A stretch of DNA of 15,571 nt from VRUE01 sp036265675 (GCA_036265675.1 DATAOP010000004.1:1-15571), one strand, 5' to 3'; shown: positions 6,240 to 13,400, counted from the first letter of the stretch. Notes: generated by a model not told the origin, from the letters alone. Numbers and translations: made by a program.

Positions 6240-8894
6240 ATGTCGGGTGCGGAGAGATACGTCTACGGTTTCGCCGAGGGTGGGATGGAGATGCGAGATC
6301 TCCTCGGCGGGAAGGGCGCGAACATCGCCGAGATGGCGCGCCTCGGGCCACCGATCAGGGTTCCCGCCGGGTTCATCGTGACCACGCAGGCCTGCATCGC
6401 CTATCTGGATCGTGGCGAGCTGCTCCCCCGGGTCGAGGAAGAGATCGACCAGGCCCTGGCGGCACTCGAGGGAGAGGCGGGGAAGCGGCTGGGCGACCCG
6501 ACCGACCCACTCCTCGTATCGGTGCGGTCCGGGGCCCGCGAATCGATGCCGGGAATGATGGACACGGTGCTCAACCTCGGCCTCTGCGACGAGACAGCCG
6601 GCGGCCTCGCGGCACGTCCTGGAGCCGAGCGCTTCGCCTGGGATTCGTATCGGCGCTACATCCAGATGTTCGGTGACGTGGTATGCGGCATCGACCATGA
6701 CCTCTTCGAGCGCGCCATCCGCGACCTCAAGTCCGAGCGAGGCGTGACCCTCGACACGGAACTCGGGTCCGAGGATCTGCGCGGCCTGGTCGCGGAGTTC
6801 AAGCGGATCTTCGCCGAGCAGACCGGCGAAGTGCTTCCCCAGGAGCCGCGAGTGCAGCTTCTCCGGGCGGTGGCCGCCGTCTTCGACTCTTGGAACGGTG
6901 ACCGGGCGATCGAATACCGCCGGCTCCACGGCATCCCCGACGATTGGGGGACCGCGGTGACCGTGCAGCAGATGGTGTTCGGCAACCGGGGTCAGAGCTC
7001 CGGTTCGGGAGTCGCCTTCAGCCGCGATCAGATCACCGGGGCTCCCGGCGTCTCGGGCGACTTTCTGGTCGATGCCCAGGGCGAGGACGTCGTCTCCGGG
7101 ACCCGCGATCCAGAAGACCTCGCCGAGATGGCCGGGGTGCTGCCGGAGGCCTACGACCGGTTGGTCGAGATCACGACCATGCTCGAGCGCCATTTCCGCG
7201 ACATGCAGGACGTCGAGTTCACGGTCGAGGAGGGGACCCTCTACATGCTGCAGGCCCGCTCCGCCAAGCGCCCGCCTCACGCGGCGGTCAGGGTGGCGGT
7301 GGACATGGTCGGCGAGGGCCTGCTCGAACGTGAGGAGGCTCTGGCCAAGCTGGATGCTTCGAGACTCGATGCGCTGTTGCATCCTTCCTTCGACCCCGAG
7401 TATGTGGTCGAGCCGGTGACCGTCGGCGTGCCGGCGTCGCCCGGCGTCGCCAAGGGCACGATCGTCTTCGCCACCGAAAAGGCGGTCGACCGGGCCGCCC
7501 AGGGGGAGGAGGTGATTCTGGTTCGACCGATGACCGAAGCCGCCGACGTCGCCGGTTTCAACGCCGCGAAGGGAATTCTCACCTCCGAGGGGGGCAAGGC
7601 GTCCCATGCCGCGCTGGTCGCGCGCGGCATGGGGAAGCCGTGCGTTTGCGGAGCCTCGGCGCTCGACATCGACCTCGAGAAGATGGTCATGCAGGTCAAT
7701 GGCAAGGTCCTCGGGGAGGGGGACCTGATCGCGATCGACGGCAGCAGCGGGGTCGTCACCACGCAGGACGTGCCGCTGGTCGACGCGGAGCCCGATGAGT
7801 ACTTCGAAAAGGTGCTCGAATGGTCCGACGAGCTGCGCAGGCTGGGGGTGCGAGCGAACGCCGACAGGCCCGTCGACGCGGAGAAGGCTCGCCGCTTCGG
7901 CGCCGAGGGGATCGGCCTCTGTCGCACCGAGCACATGTTCCTCGGCGCCGACCGCCTGGCGAAGATGCGGGCGATGATCATGGCCGAGAGCGAGGCCGAC
8001 CGACGAGCCGCGCTGGCCGCACTCGAGCCTCTTCAGCGGGCTGATTTCGAAGGCCTGTTCGCGGTGATGGCGGGGCGTCCGGTGACGATCAGGCTGCTCG
8101 ACCCTCCCCTTCATGAGTTCCTGCCGCACGCGGAGGACCTCGTGCTCGAGATCGAGCGGCGCCTGGCGGTGTCCGGGGGGGAGCCGAGCGTCGACCTGGA
8201 GCGCCAGCTGCACCGGGTCAGAGAGCTCGAGGAGGCGAACCCGATGCTGGGAACCCGCGGTTGCCGACTGGGCCTACTGTTTCCGGAGATCTACGAGGTC
8301 CAGGTCAGGGCGATCGTCTCCGCGGCGGCCGTGATGCGGCGGCGCGAAGGGGACGCTCCGGAGCTCGAGATCATGATCCCGCTGGTCGACTTTGCCGAGG
8401 AGCTGAGGGCAATGCGTGACTTGGTCGAGCGCACGGCGGCCCAGGTGGCCGAAGAGCTAGCCACCAACCCGGTGCCGTTCACGGTCGGCACGATGATCGA
8501 GCTGCCGCGGGCCTGTCTGATCGCGGACAGGCTCGCCCGCGACGCGGCGTTTTTCAGCTTCGGCACCAACGACCTCACGCAGACCGCCCTCGGCTTCTCG
8601 AGGGACGACGCGGAGGGGCGCTTTCTCACCGAGTACCTGCAGCGGAGGATCGTCGATCGCAGCCCATTCGAGACGATCGACCGCGAGGGTGTCGGCGAGC
8701 TTCTGACGACGGCGGTCGAGAGGGGCCGCCGGAGCCGACCCGAGCTCGGTTTGGGGATCTGCGGCGAGCATGGGGGGGATCCGGACAGCATCGCCTTCTT
8801 CCACGAGGCAGGGCTCGACTACGTCAGCTGTTCGCCGTTTCGGGTCCCGATCGCCCGCGTTGCGGCGGCCCAGGCCGCGATCGCCACGTCGTAG
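6240..8894 (+). CDS. ppdK: Pyruvate, phosphate dikinase
   Basis: This 884-residue enzyme interconverts pyruvate + ATP + Pi and PEP + AMP + PPi in the cytoplasm. The N-terminal nucleotide-binding domain has LLGGKGANIAEM and RSGARESMPGMMDT (96-109). The phosphohistidine domain has TSEGGKASHAALVARGMG, with swivelling His456. The C-terminal TIM-barrel has GLCRTEHMF and ends with CGEHGGDPDS and SCSPFRVPIARVAAAQAA, with the expected catalytic Cys864. Length and order match bacterial PPDK (about 875 residues). Ala454 occupies the position of the regulatory threonine (maize GGMTSH). The start is ATG 6240, because YVYGFAEGG-x-x-MRDLLGGKG aligns with the family N-terminus; GTG 6201 would add 13 unconserved residues. 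The gene stands alone between divergent and convergent neighbours. Confidence 0.96.
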   Translation: MSGAERYVYGFAEGGMEMRDLLGGKGANIAEMARLGPPIRVPAGFIVTTQACIAYLDRGELLPRVEEEIDQALAALEGEAGKRLGDPTDPLLVSVRSGARESMPGMMDTVLNLGLCDETAGGLAARPGAERFAWDSYRRYIQMFGDVVCGIDHDLFERAIRDLKSERGVTLDTELGSEDLRGLVAEFKRIFAEQTGEVLPQEPRVQLLRAVAAVFDSWNGDRAIEYRRLHGIPDDWGTAVTVQQMVFGNRGQSSGSGVAFSRDQITGAPGVSGDFLVDAQGEDVVSGTRDPEDLAEMAGVLPEAYDRLVEITTMLERHFRDMQDVEFTVEEGTLYMLQARSAKRPPHAAVRVAVDMVGEGLLEREEALAKLDASRLDALLHPSFDPEYVVEPVTVGVPASPGVAKGTIVFATEKAVDRAAQGEEVILVRPMTEAADVAGFNAAKGILTSEGGKASHAALVARGMGKPCVCGASALDIDLEKMVMQVNGKVLGEGDLIAIDGSSGVVTTQDVPLVDAEPDEYFEKVLEWSDELRRLGVRANADRPVDAEKARRFGAEGIGLCRTEHMFLGADRLAKMRAMIMAESEADRRAALAALEPLQRADFEGLFAVMAGRPVTIRLLDPPLHEFLPHAEDLVLEIERRLAVSGGEPSVDLERQLHRVRELEEANPMLGTRGCRLGLLFPEIYEVQVRAIVSAAAVMRRREGDAPELEIMIPLVDFAEELRAMRDLVERTAAQVAEELATNPVPFTVGTMIELPRACLIADRLARDAAFFSFGTNDLTQTALGFSRDDAEGRFLTEYLQRRIVDRSPFETIDREGVGELLTTAVERGRRSRPELGLGICGEHGGDPDSIAFFHEAGLDYVSCSPFRVPIARVAAAQAAIATS

Positions 8895-8902
8895 CTGAGC
8901 GA

Positions 8903-8918
8903 GCTCCCGGCAGGGAGC
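8903..8918. terminator. Candidate hairpin terminator between ppdK and cupin gene
   Basis: GCTCCC (8903-8908) and GGGAGC (8913-8918) form a perfect 6-base stem with a GGCA loop, 9 bases after the ppdK stop and 10 bases before the cupin stop. It is followed on the plus strand by CTTCT, a poor T-run. Position between two convergent stops is the main support; it could serve both genes. Confidence 0.45.
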
Positions 8919-8928
8919 CTTCTGGGCG

Positions 8929-9330
8929 CTACCCGGTCCACCAATCGCGCCGACCCTCGACGTCTTCGCGCGGATTCTCGCCGAGATTGGGGGCGCCGAG
9001 GACGAGGATCTCGAGGCCCTGCGGCCCGGCCTCGTAGCCTCGCCATGTACCGGGCGGGACGCGAACCGCGTCCCATTCCTCGAGCTCGACGATCTCGTCC
9101 CCCAGCTTCATCCGCCCGCTCCCGCCGACGACCACGTACACCTCCTCCTGTTCCCTGTGCGTGTGGCCGTACGGAAAGCGATAGCCGGGCGGGACACGCT
9201 GGTAGCTGAGGCCGGACTTCTCGAGCCCGAGCGCCTTGGTCGCCATCCGGAACTCCAGATCCGACGGGCCGTCGAAGTTCGACCCGACGTCCTCCAGGTC
9301 CTGCTTGAGGTTCCTGAGGGTGAACGGCAC
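8929..9330 (-). CDS. Single-domain cupin protein
   Basis: This 133-residue protein has one conserved cupin barrel. The first motif is PYGHTHREQEEVYVVVGGSG, with His56, His58 and Glu62 or Glu63 as likely metal ligands. In the second motif, DAVRVPPGTWRGYEAG, the usual histidine is replaced by Arg97, so metal binding may be altered or absent. Function is not assignable; cupins range from isomerases and dioxygenases to pure binding proteins. The start is GTG 9328-9330. TAGGAT lies exactly 6 bases before it, with TTGGCG 18 bases further up, a good promoter for a leaderless transcript; the same bases contain AGGA, which could instead be a Shine-Dalgarno. The gene is convergent with ppdK and divergent from modABC, and nothing ties it functionally to either. 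Confidence 0.82.
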   Translation of the reverse strand: MPFTLRNLKQDLEDVGSNFDGPSDLEFRMATKALGLEKSGLSYQRVPPGYRFPYGHTHREQEEVYVVVGGSGRMKLGDEIVELEEWDAVRVPPGTWRGYEAGPQGLEILVLGAPNLGENPREDVEGRRDWWTG

Positions 9331-9336
9331 GGCGCA

Positions 9337-9366
9337 ATCCTATGGGCATCGCTCGACGCACGCCAA
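9337..9366 (-). promoter_or_regulatory. Promoter of the cupin gene
   Basis: Read on the minus strand: -35 TTGGCG (9361-9366), an 18-base spacer, -10 TAGGAT (9337-9342, of the TANNNT type), then 6 bases to the GTG start at 9330. This spacing places transcription start at or next to the start codon, so the mRNA may be leaderless. Confidence 0.5.
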
Positions 9367-9445
9367 ACGGGTATATACATGGCTACTGTCGGTGAAAAAG
9401 AGCCTTTTTAGCTGGTGCTGCATAGGTAAGAGTTCACGGCAGGTC
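9367..9445 (+). promoter_or_regulatory. AT-rich upstream region of modABC with two inverted repeats
   Basis: Bases 9361-9430 are about 47% G+C, against roughly two thirds around them. The region holds a perfect 8-base palindrome GTATATAC (9371-9378), which may double as a -10 (TATATA or TATACA), and an inverted repeat AAAAAG-AGC-CTTTTT (9395-9409). The second repeat would lie just downstream of a start driven by the first, where a repressor would act. No good -35 is seen. Control by the HTH-Mop protein encoded after modC is an inference. Confidence 0.45.
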
Positions 9446-10195
9446 GTGCTGCGAACCCTCCCCGCCCTGCTCCTTGCCCTCGCCCTCTGCGGAGTGGCTG
9501 GGGGCTGTGGCAGCGCCGGCGAATCGGAGCTGACGGTTCTCGCCGCCTCCTCGCTGCAGGACCCGCTGACCGCCTACGGAGCCTCCTTCGATGGCGCCGA
9601 GGTGCGGTCGTCCTTTGCCGGCTCCGACACCCTGGCCGCCCAGATCCGTCAGGGCGCGGCTGCCGACGTGTTCGCGTCCGCGGACACGGACTACCCGGCC
9701 GAACTGCGCCGCATGGGGCTGGTCGAGCAGCCCGTCGTCTTCGCCGCCAACGAACTGGTGATCGCGGTTCCGGCGGGCAGCGACATCTCCTCGCTCGCCG
9801 ACCTGGCCGAGCCGGGCCGGACGATCGTCATCGGTGACCCCAGCGTGCCGGTCGGCTCCTACGCCCGAGAGGTCCTGAGACGATTGCGGGCGGCGGAGAG
9901 TGAGAGCATCCTCGCCAACGTCCGCTCGGAAGAGCCCGAGGTCAGCTCGATCGTCGCCAAGCTCGGCAATGGCGCCGCCGACGCCGGCTTCGTTTACGTC
10001 ACCGACGTCAGGGCGGCGGCGGGTGGACTGCGCATGATCCGGATTCCCGAGACCCTACGGCCCAAGGTGACCTATGCGGCCGCGGTCGTGAAGGGGACAG
10101 GTCAGCAGAGGCTCGCGCAGCGCTATCTCGACGAACTGCGGAAGGGTCGCGGCGCGATCGATCTGCGCCGCGCAGGATTCCTGCCGCCGCCATGA
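9446..10195 (+). CDS. modA: Molybdate ABC transporter substrate-binding lipoprotein
   Basis: This 249-residue protein captures molybdate (possibly tungstate) outside the membrane for ModBC. It begins with a lipoprotein signal: a hydrophobic run, then AGGC with Cys21 as lipidation site. The mature part shows ModA hallmarks: VLAASSLQDPL with ligand serines near 35-36, FAGSDTLAAQIRQGAAADVFASAD (second ligand serine at about 60, then the DVFASAD strand), and GDPSVPVGSYAREVL. The frame is open from 9236, but that lies opposite the cupin gene. GTG 9446 gives a compact signal peptide; GTG 9392 (KKSLFSW...) is a longer alternative. Neither has a strong Shine-Dalgarno. The stop overlaps the modB start as ATGA, and modB and modC follow directly. 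Confidence 0.93.
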   Translation: MLRTLPALLLALALCGVAGGCGSAGESELTVLAASSLQDPLTAYGASFDGAEVRSSFAGSDTLAAQIRQGAAADVFASADTDYPAELRRMGLVEQPVVFAANELVIAVPAGSDISSLADLAEPGRTIVIGDPSVPVGSYAREVLRRLRAAESESILANVRSEEPEVSSIVAKLGNGAADAGFVYVTDVRAAAGGLRMIRIPETLRPKVTYAAAVVKGTGQQRLAQRYLDELRKGRGAIDLRRAGFLPPP

Positions 10196-11004
10196 CCGGT
10201 CGCACCTGGTTCGGGCTGGCCGCGTCGCTCGCGACGCTGCTCACCCTCGTCTTCCTGGTGGTCCCGATCGTGGCGATCTTCACCAACGCCAGCCCCGGGC
10301 GACTGCTCGATGCGCTCGGCGAGGAGAGCGCACGTGACGCGCTCTGGCTCAGCCTCCGCACCTCGGTCATTGCGGTCGCGATCATTACCGTCGTCGGCAC
10401 CCCGGTCGCCTATCTGCTGGCGATGCGGAGCTTTCGCGGCCGTGCCGCGGTGCTGACCCTGATCGAGCTGCCTCTCGTGGTGCCGCCGGCCGTGGCCGGA
10501 ATCGCCCTGCTGGCCGCCTTCGGCCCCGAGGGCATCGCCGGCCCGCTGGTCGCCGACGCCGGCGTCGAACTGGTCTTCCAGACCGCCGGCGTGGTCGTGG
10601 CCCTGATCTTCGTCGCCTCCCCGTTCTTCCTGCGGCAGGCGATCTCCGCCTTCGCCGCCGTCGACCGCCGCCAGCTCGAGGTTTCGAGGACGCTGGGCGC
10701 CGGCCCCTTTCGCACCTTCATCACCGTCGCCGTCCCGGTTGCCCGGCCCGGTCTCAGCTCTGGCCTGGCACTCGCCTGGGGACGGGCGCTCGGCGAGTTC
10801 GGGGCGACGCTGATGTTCGCCGGCTCGCTGCAGGGCGTGACGCAGACGGCGCCGCTGGCGATCTTCGCTCAGTTCAGCGAGCCCGATGGGTTCGTCGGCG
10901 CTCTGGCGCTGTCGGCGGTGCTGATCGTGGTCTCGGCGGGACTGCTGATCTCGGTCAAGCTGATCGGCGGGGAGCGGGCGATCGAAGCCGAGGGACGACC
11001 GTGA
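10192..11004 (+). CDS. modB: Molybdate ABC transporter permease
   Basis: This 270-residue integral membrane protein forms the channel of the molybdate importer. Hydrophobic segments are visible at about 8-30, 57-77, 88-110, 133-147, 177-197 and 238-258, the layout expected of ModB. The cytoplasmic coupling (EAA) loop that docks on ModC is SRTLGAGPFRTFITVAVP at about 165-182, followed by the conserved WGRALGEFGATLMFAG (196-211). IELPLVVPPAVAGIALL is another family hallmark. It overlaps modA by 4 bases at the start and modC by 4 bases at the end (GTGA), so translation of the three genes is probably coupled. Confidence 0.95.
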   Translation: MTGRTWFGLAASLATLLTLVFLVVPIVAIFTNASPGRLLDALGEESARDALWLSLRTSVIAVAIITVVGTPVAYLLAMRSFRGRAAVLTLIELPLVVPPAVAGIALLAAFGPEGIAGPLVADAGVELVFQTAGVVVALIFVASPFFLRQAISAFAAVDRRQLEVSRTLGAGPFRTFITVAVPVARPGLSSGLALAWGRALGEFGATLMFAGSLQGVTQTAPLAIFAQFSEPDGFVGALALSAVLIVVSAGLLISVKLIGGERAIEAEGRP

Positions 11005-12107
11005 CCGGCGGCCTCAGCCTGCGGGTGATGGCGCCGCTTCGTGAGTTCGCCCTCGACCTCGACCTGGAGGTCGCGCCGGGCGAGCGGCTGGCCGTGGTCG
11101 GGCCCTCGGGCGCGGGGAAGACCAGCACCCTCCGCCTCGTCGCCGGGCTCCTCACACCGCGGACGGGGCGAGTCGCCCTCGACGATGAGGTCTGGCTGGA
11201 CACCGAGGCCGGCATCGACCTGGCCCCGGAGAGGCGCCGCTGCGGCTACGTGTTCCAGGACTACGCCCTCTTCTCGCGGATGAGCGTCTGGCGCAACGTC
11301 GCCCACGGGATGCGGGAAACACCCCGATCCGAGCGCCGCGCCCGCGCCGCGGAGATGCTCGACCGCTTCCGGATTGCGAACCTCGCCGGAGCCCGTCCCG
11401 GCGAGCTCTCGGGCGGAGAGCGGCAACGCGTCGCCCTTGCCCGCGCCCTGGCGGCGGCACCGCGGGTGCTGCTTCTCGACGAGCCGCTGTCGGCACTGGA
11501 CTCGGCGACCAGGAAGTCCTCGGTGCGGGAGCTCCACGCCCTGCTCGGCGGCATCGACATCCCGATCGTCCTGGTCACGCATTCCTTCGACGAGGCCGCT
11601 CTGCTCGGCGACACGATCGCCGTGCTCGACCGCGGGTCGATCGTGCAACGGGGCTCGGCCGCGGAGATCTCGGCCAAGCCCCGGTCGGCCTTCATCGCCG
11701 ACTTCGCCGGGGCCTCAGTGCTGCGCGGGACCGCGTTCGCCGGCTCGGGCGGCCTCACGAGCGTGCAGCTCGATGGCGGTGGCGAGGTGCGCAGCGTCGA
11801 CAGCGCGGCCGGCCCGGTCGCGGCCTGCGTCTACCCGTGGGAGATCGCCCTCGAGCCGCCGGGCATGCCGCGCCGGGACTCGGCCCTGAACCGCGTCGAG
11901 GGCCTGATCGATTCGATCACCGCGGTCGACAACCGGGTTCGGGTCGGGCTGCGGACGCCGCAACCGCTCAGCCTCGAGATCACCGGCACGTCCGCATCGG
12001 CGATGGGCCTGCGGCGGGGCGGGAGGGCTGTCGCCGCCTGGAAGGCGACGGCGACGAGGCTGATCCCGCTACCGCGGGCCGGGGAGACGGTCAGCGCTCG
12101 CTCGTGA
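11001..12107 (+). CDS. modC: Molybdate ABC transporter ATP-binding protein
   Basis: This 368-residue ATPase drives ModB. Motifs in order: Walker A GPSGAGKT (34-41), Q-loop VFQDYALF (Gln86), signature LSGGERQR (136-143), Walker B VLLLDE (156-161) with D-loop SALD, and the switch histidine in VTHSFDEA (His194). After residue about 235 comes a C-terminal regulatory part. It contains one poorly conserved segment (about 238-285) and one Mop/TOBE-like segment NRVEGLIDSI...RAVAAWKATATRLIPL (about 297-357), as in ModC proteins that sense oxyanion. The start is GTG 11001, overlapping the modB TGA. Its last 17 bases overlap the 3' end of the opposite-strand regulator gene. Confidence 0.95.
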   Translation: MTGGLSLRVMAPLREFALDLDLEVAPGERLAVVGPSGAGKTSTLRLVAGLLTPRTGRVALDDEVWLDTEAGIDLAPERRRCGYVFQDYALFSRMSVWRNVAHGMRETPRSERRARAAEMLDRFRIANLAGARPGELSGGERQRVALARALAAAPRVLLLDEPLSALDSATRKSSVRELHALLGGIDIPIVLVTHSFDEAALLGDTIAVLDRGSIVQRGSAAEISAKPRSAFIADFAGASVLRGTAFAGSGGLTSVQLDGGGEVRSVDSAAGPVAACVYPWEIALEPPGMPRRDSALNRVEGLIDSITAVDNRVRVGLRTPQPLSLEITGTSASAMGLRRGGRAVAAWKATATRLIPLPRAGETVSARS

Positions 12108-12480
12108 TCATCACCGAGGTCGCCTTGACCAGCGCGGTCGCCCTGGCCCCGGGGGCCAGCTTCAGCTCCTCGACCGAGTCGCGGGTGATCGCCGCCGTGA
12201 TCAGGTGCGGGCCGGCCTCGATCTCGACCAGCGCCATGACGTCGCCGACCTCGATCGAGCGAACCACGCCGGGGAAGCGGTTTCGCGGCGAGAGCCTGTC
12301 GCCGGTCGAATGACGCTGCGGAGCGCCGCGCAGCCTCTCGACCTCGCTCTGCGGGACCCGCCGGTGATTGCGCTCGTCGCGGGTGACGTCCAGCTTCCCT
12401 TCCCGGTCCCAGCGACGCAGGGTGTCGGAGCTGACCCCGATCGCCCGAGCCGCCTCGCCCATGCTCATGTCGGCACCCAT
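12091..12480 (-). CDS. HTH (MerR/BldC-excisionase type) + Mop/TOBE domain regulator, candidate molybdate sensor
   Basis: This 129-residue protein has two parts. Residues about 5-52 form a winged helix of the MerR/BldC/excisionase type (MGEAARAIGVSSDTLRRW, then NHRRVPQSEVERL). Residues about 67-127 form a single Mop/TOBE domain (NRFPGVVRSIEVGDVMALVEI...GARATALVKATSVMI), the small barrel that binds molybdate or tungstate when oligomerised. The combination suggests a molybdate-responsive transcription factor, doing the job of ModE with a different DNA-binding domain; the Desulfovibrio TunR protein is a known precedent for pairing a phage-type HTH with Mop domains. ATG 12480 is taken as start, with ATGs at 12468 and 12462 as alternatives. 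It is tail-to-tail with modC, overlapping by 17 bases. Targets are inferred: modABC first, possibly narK-moaA. Confidence 0.88.
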   Translation of the reverse strand: MGADMSMGEAARAIGVSSDTLRRWDREGKLDVTRDERNHRRVPQSEVERLRGAPQRHSTGDRLSPRNRFPGVVRSIEVGDVMALVEIEAGPHLITAAITRDSVEELKLAPGARATALVKATSVMITSER

Positions 12481-12650
12481 CGGCGGCCAAGGATTGCACA
12501 GGGTCCCTCGCCGGCCGGCGGCCTTTCAGGTGCTGCGGGCAGACCGCACAACCACGACGGTCTTCTACGGAGGTAGCGGCGAGGTGGGACTGCGAGCTTG
12601 TCCTCGAGAGTGTTCACGCAACCGTCGAATCGCCAACAGCGGGAGGCAAG
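12481..12650. other. 170-base divergent intergenic region
   Basis: This region separates the regulator (leftward) from the two-helix membrane protein (rightward) and should hold both promoters. No convincing -35/-10 pair was found for either. A 10-base perfect palindrome GCCGGCCGGC lies at 12510-12519, 30 bases before the regulator start. It could be an operator but is also the sort of sequence chance produces at this base composition. A strong Shine-Dalgarno, GGGAGG at 12641-12646, belongs to the rightward gene. Confidence 0.45.
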
Positions 12651-13325
12651 ATGAGAAAAGGACTGGAGATAGGAGGGGTCATCGCGGGGATCGTGCTGAT
12701 CGCCTTCGGCGTCGCCGCGGTCGTGCTCGGGGCAGGTGGCAAGAGCACGGTGTCGACAGAATTGGAACGGCAGAACATCATCGGGACGCCGGACATGACG
12801 CCAACCGCGATCGCCGCCGAGGCGAAGGAAGCGGGTCTCAACGAGAGCGTCGACCTTCCGACCTGCGACGTCGCCGAACAGGCGATCGACAGTGGCAGCA
12901 AGGCACGTTGTTTCGCGGGCTACATGCGCGTCCACGCGCTCGAGGCGACCGGCGGGTACACCTACGCGGAAATGGGTCAGTTCGAAGCCAAGCCGGGCAC
13001 GCCGAAGGGCGAACTCTCGCCCGGCGGGGGTACGAGCAACGAACAGTTCGCCGCCCTTGACGCGAAGACCGGCGAACCGGTGGAAAACGGCACCCGCGAG
13101 GTCTGGGTGACCGAGACGGCGCTCTCGACCGCCCTGAACGCCAGCTACATGGCCGACCAGATGGGCACCTTTGGCATCGTGGTCGGGGTCGCCCTGCTGC
13201 TGATGGGGATCGGCTTCCTCGTGCTCGTCGCGGGCGGAGCCGTGCGCGATCCGGAGACCGTGCTCAGGTTCCTCCGCTCCCACCGCCCGCATGTGCCTCA
13301 CCGCGAGGCCCCTGCGGACAACTGA
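12651..13325 (+). CDS. Two-helix membrane protein with large extracytoplasmic domain, unknown function
   Basis: This 224-residue protein of no family I can name begins at ATG 12651, 4 bases after a strong GGGAGG. A first transmembrane helix (about 8-28) is followed by about 145 residues predicted outside the cell, a second helix (about 173-195) and a basic cytoplasmic tail ending HRPHVPHREAPADN. The outer domain includes RQNIIGTPDMTP (40-51), two cysteines (Cys72 and Cys87) that could form a disulfide, RVHALEATGGYTYAEM (93-108) and REVWVTETALSTALNASYMA (149-168). The well-structured conserved-looking segments argue for a real gene. Similar proteins seem common in Thermoleophilia (recall, not a search). 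It is divergent from the regulator and closed off by a strong hairpin, so it appears to be its own transcription unit. Confidence 0.8.
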   Translation: MRKGLEIGGVIAGIVLIAFGVAAVVLGAGGKSTVSTELERQNIIGTPDMTPTAIAAEAKEAGLNESVDLPTCDVAEQAIDSGSKARCFAGYMRVHALEATGGYTYAEMGQFEAKPGTPKGELSPGGGTSNEQFAALDAKTGEPVENGTREVWVTETALSTALNASYMADQMGTFGIVVGVALLLMGIGFLVLVAGGAVRDPETVLRFLRSHRPHVPHREAPADN

Positions 13326-13345
13326 GCTGAGCGTCTGCACCCGAG

Positions 13346-13378
13346 GCGCGCCGGCCCGCGTTGCGGACGCCGGCGCGC
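13346..13378 (+). terminator. Strong GC-rich hairpin, likely terminator
   Basis: A perfect 10-base outer stem (GCGCGCCGGC at 13346-13355 with GCCGGCGCGC at 13369-13378) encloses an inner stem CCGC (13356-13359) / GCGG (13363-13366) with a GTT loop and an AC bulge at 13367-13368. That gives 14 pairs, nearly all G-C, starting 20 bases after the stop of the two-helix membrane gene. No T-run follows, so it would be a tail-less terminator. It also separates that gene from narK-moaA. Confidence 0.6.
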
Positions 13379-13400
13379 GCTCGGCGGCGCGCGGTGCGGA

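Noticed and set aside
6150..8213. 687-residue open frame on the minus strand opposite ppdK
   Set aside because: It lies opposite a clearly real enzyme with all family motifs. Its translation is His/Arg/Gly/Leu-rich without any domain, as expected when the antisense frame of high-GC codons lacks stops.
12510..12519. GCCGGCCGGC palindrome upstream of the regulator as an autoregulatory operator
   Set aside because: A 10-base all-GC palindrome is easily produced by chance at this base composition and no second copy was seen before modA or narK.
12465..13340. 291-residue minus-strand frame opposite the two-helix membrane gene
   Set aside because: No protein-like features, and it spans both the intergenic region and the sense gene, which has a strong Shine-Dalgarno and two clear transmembrane helices.
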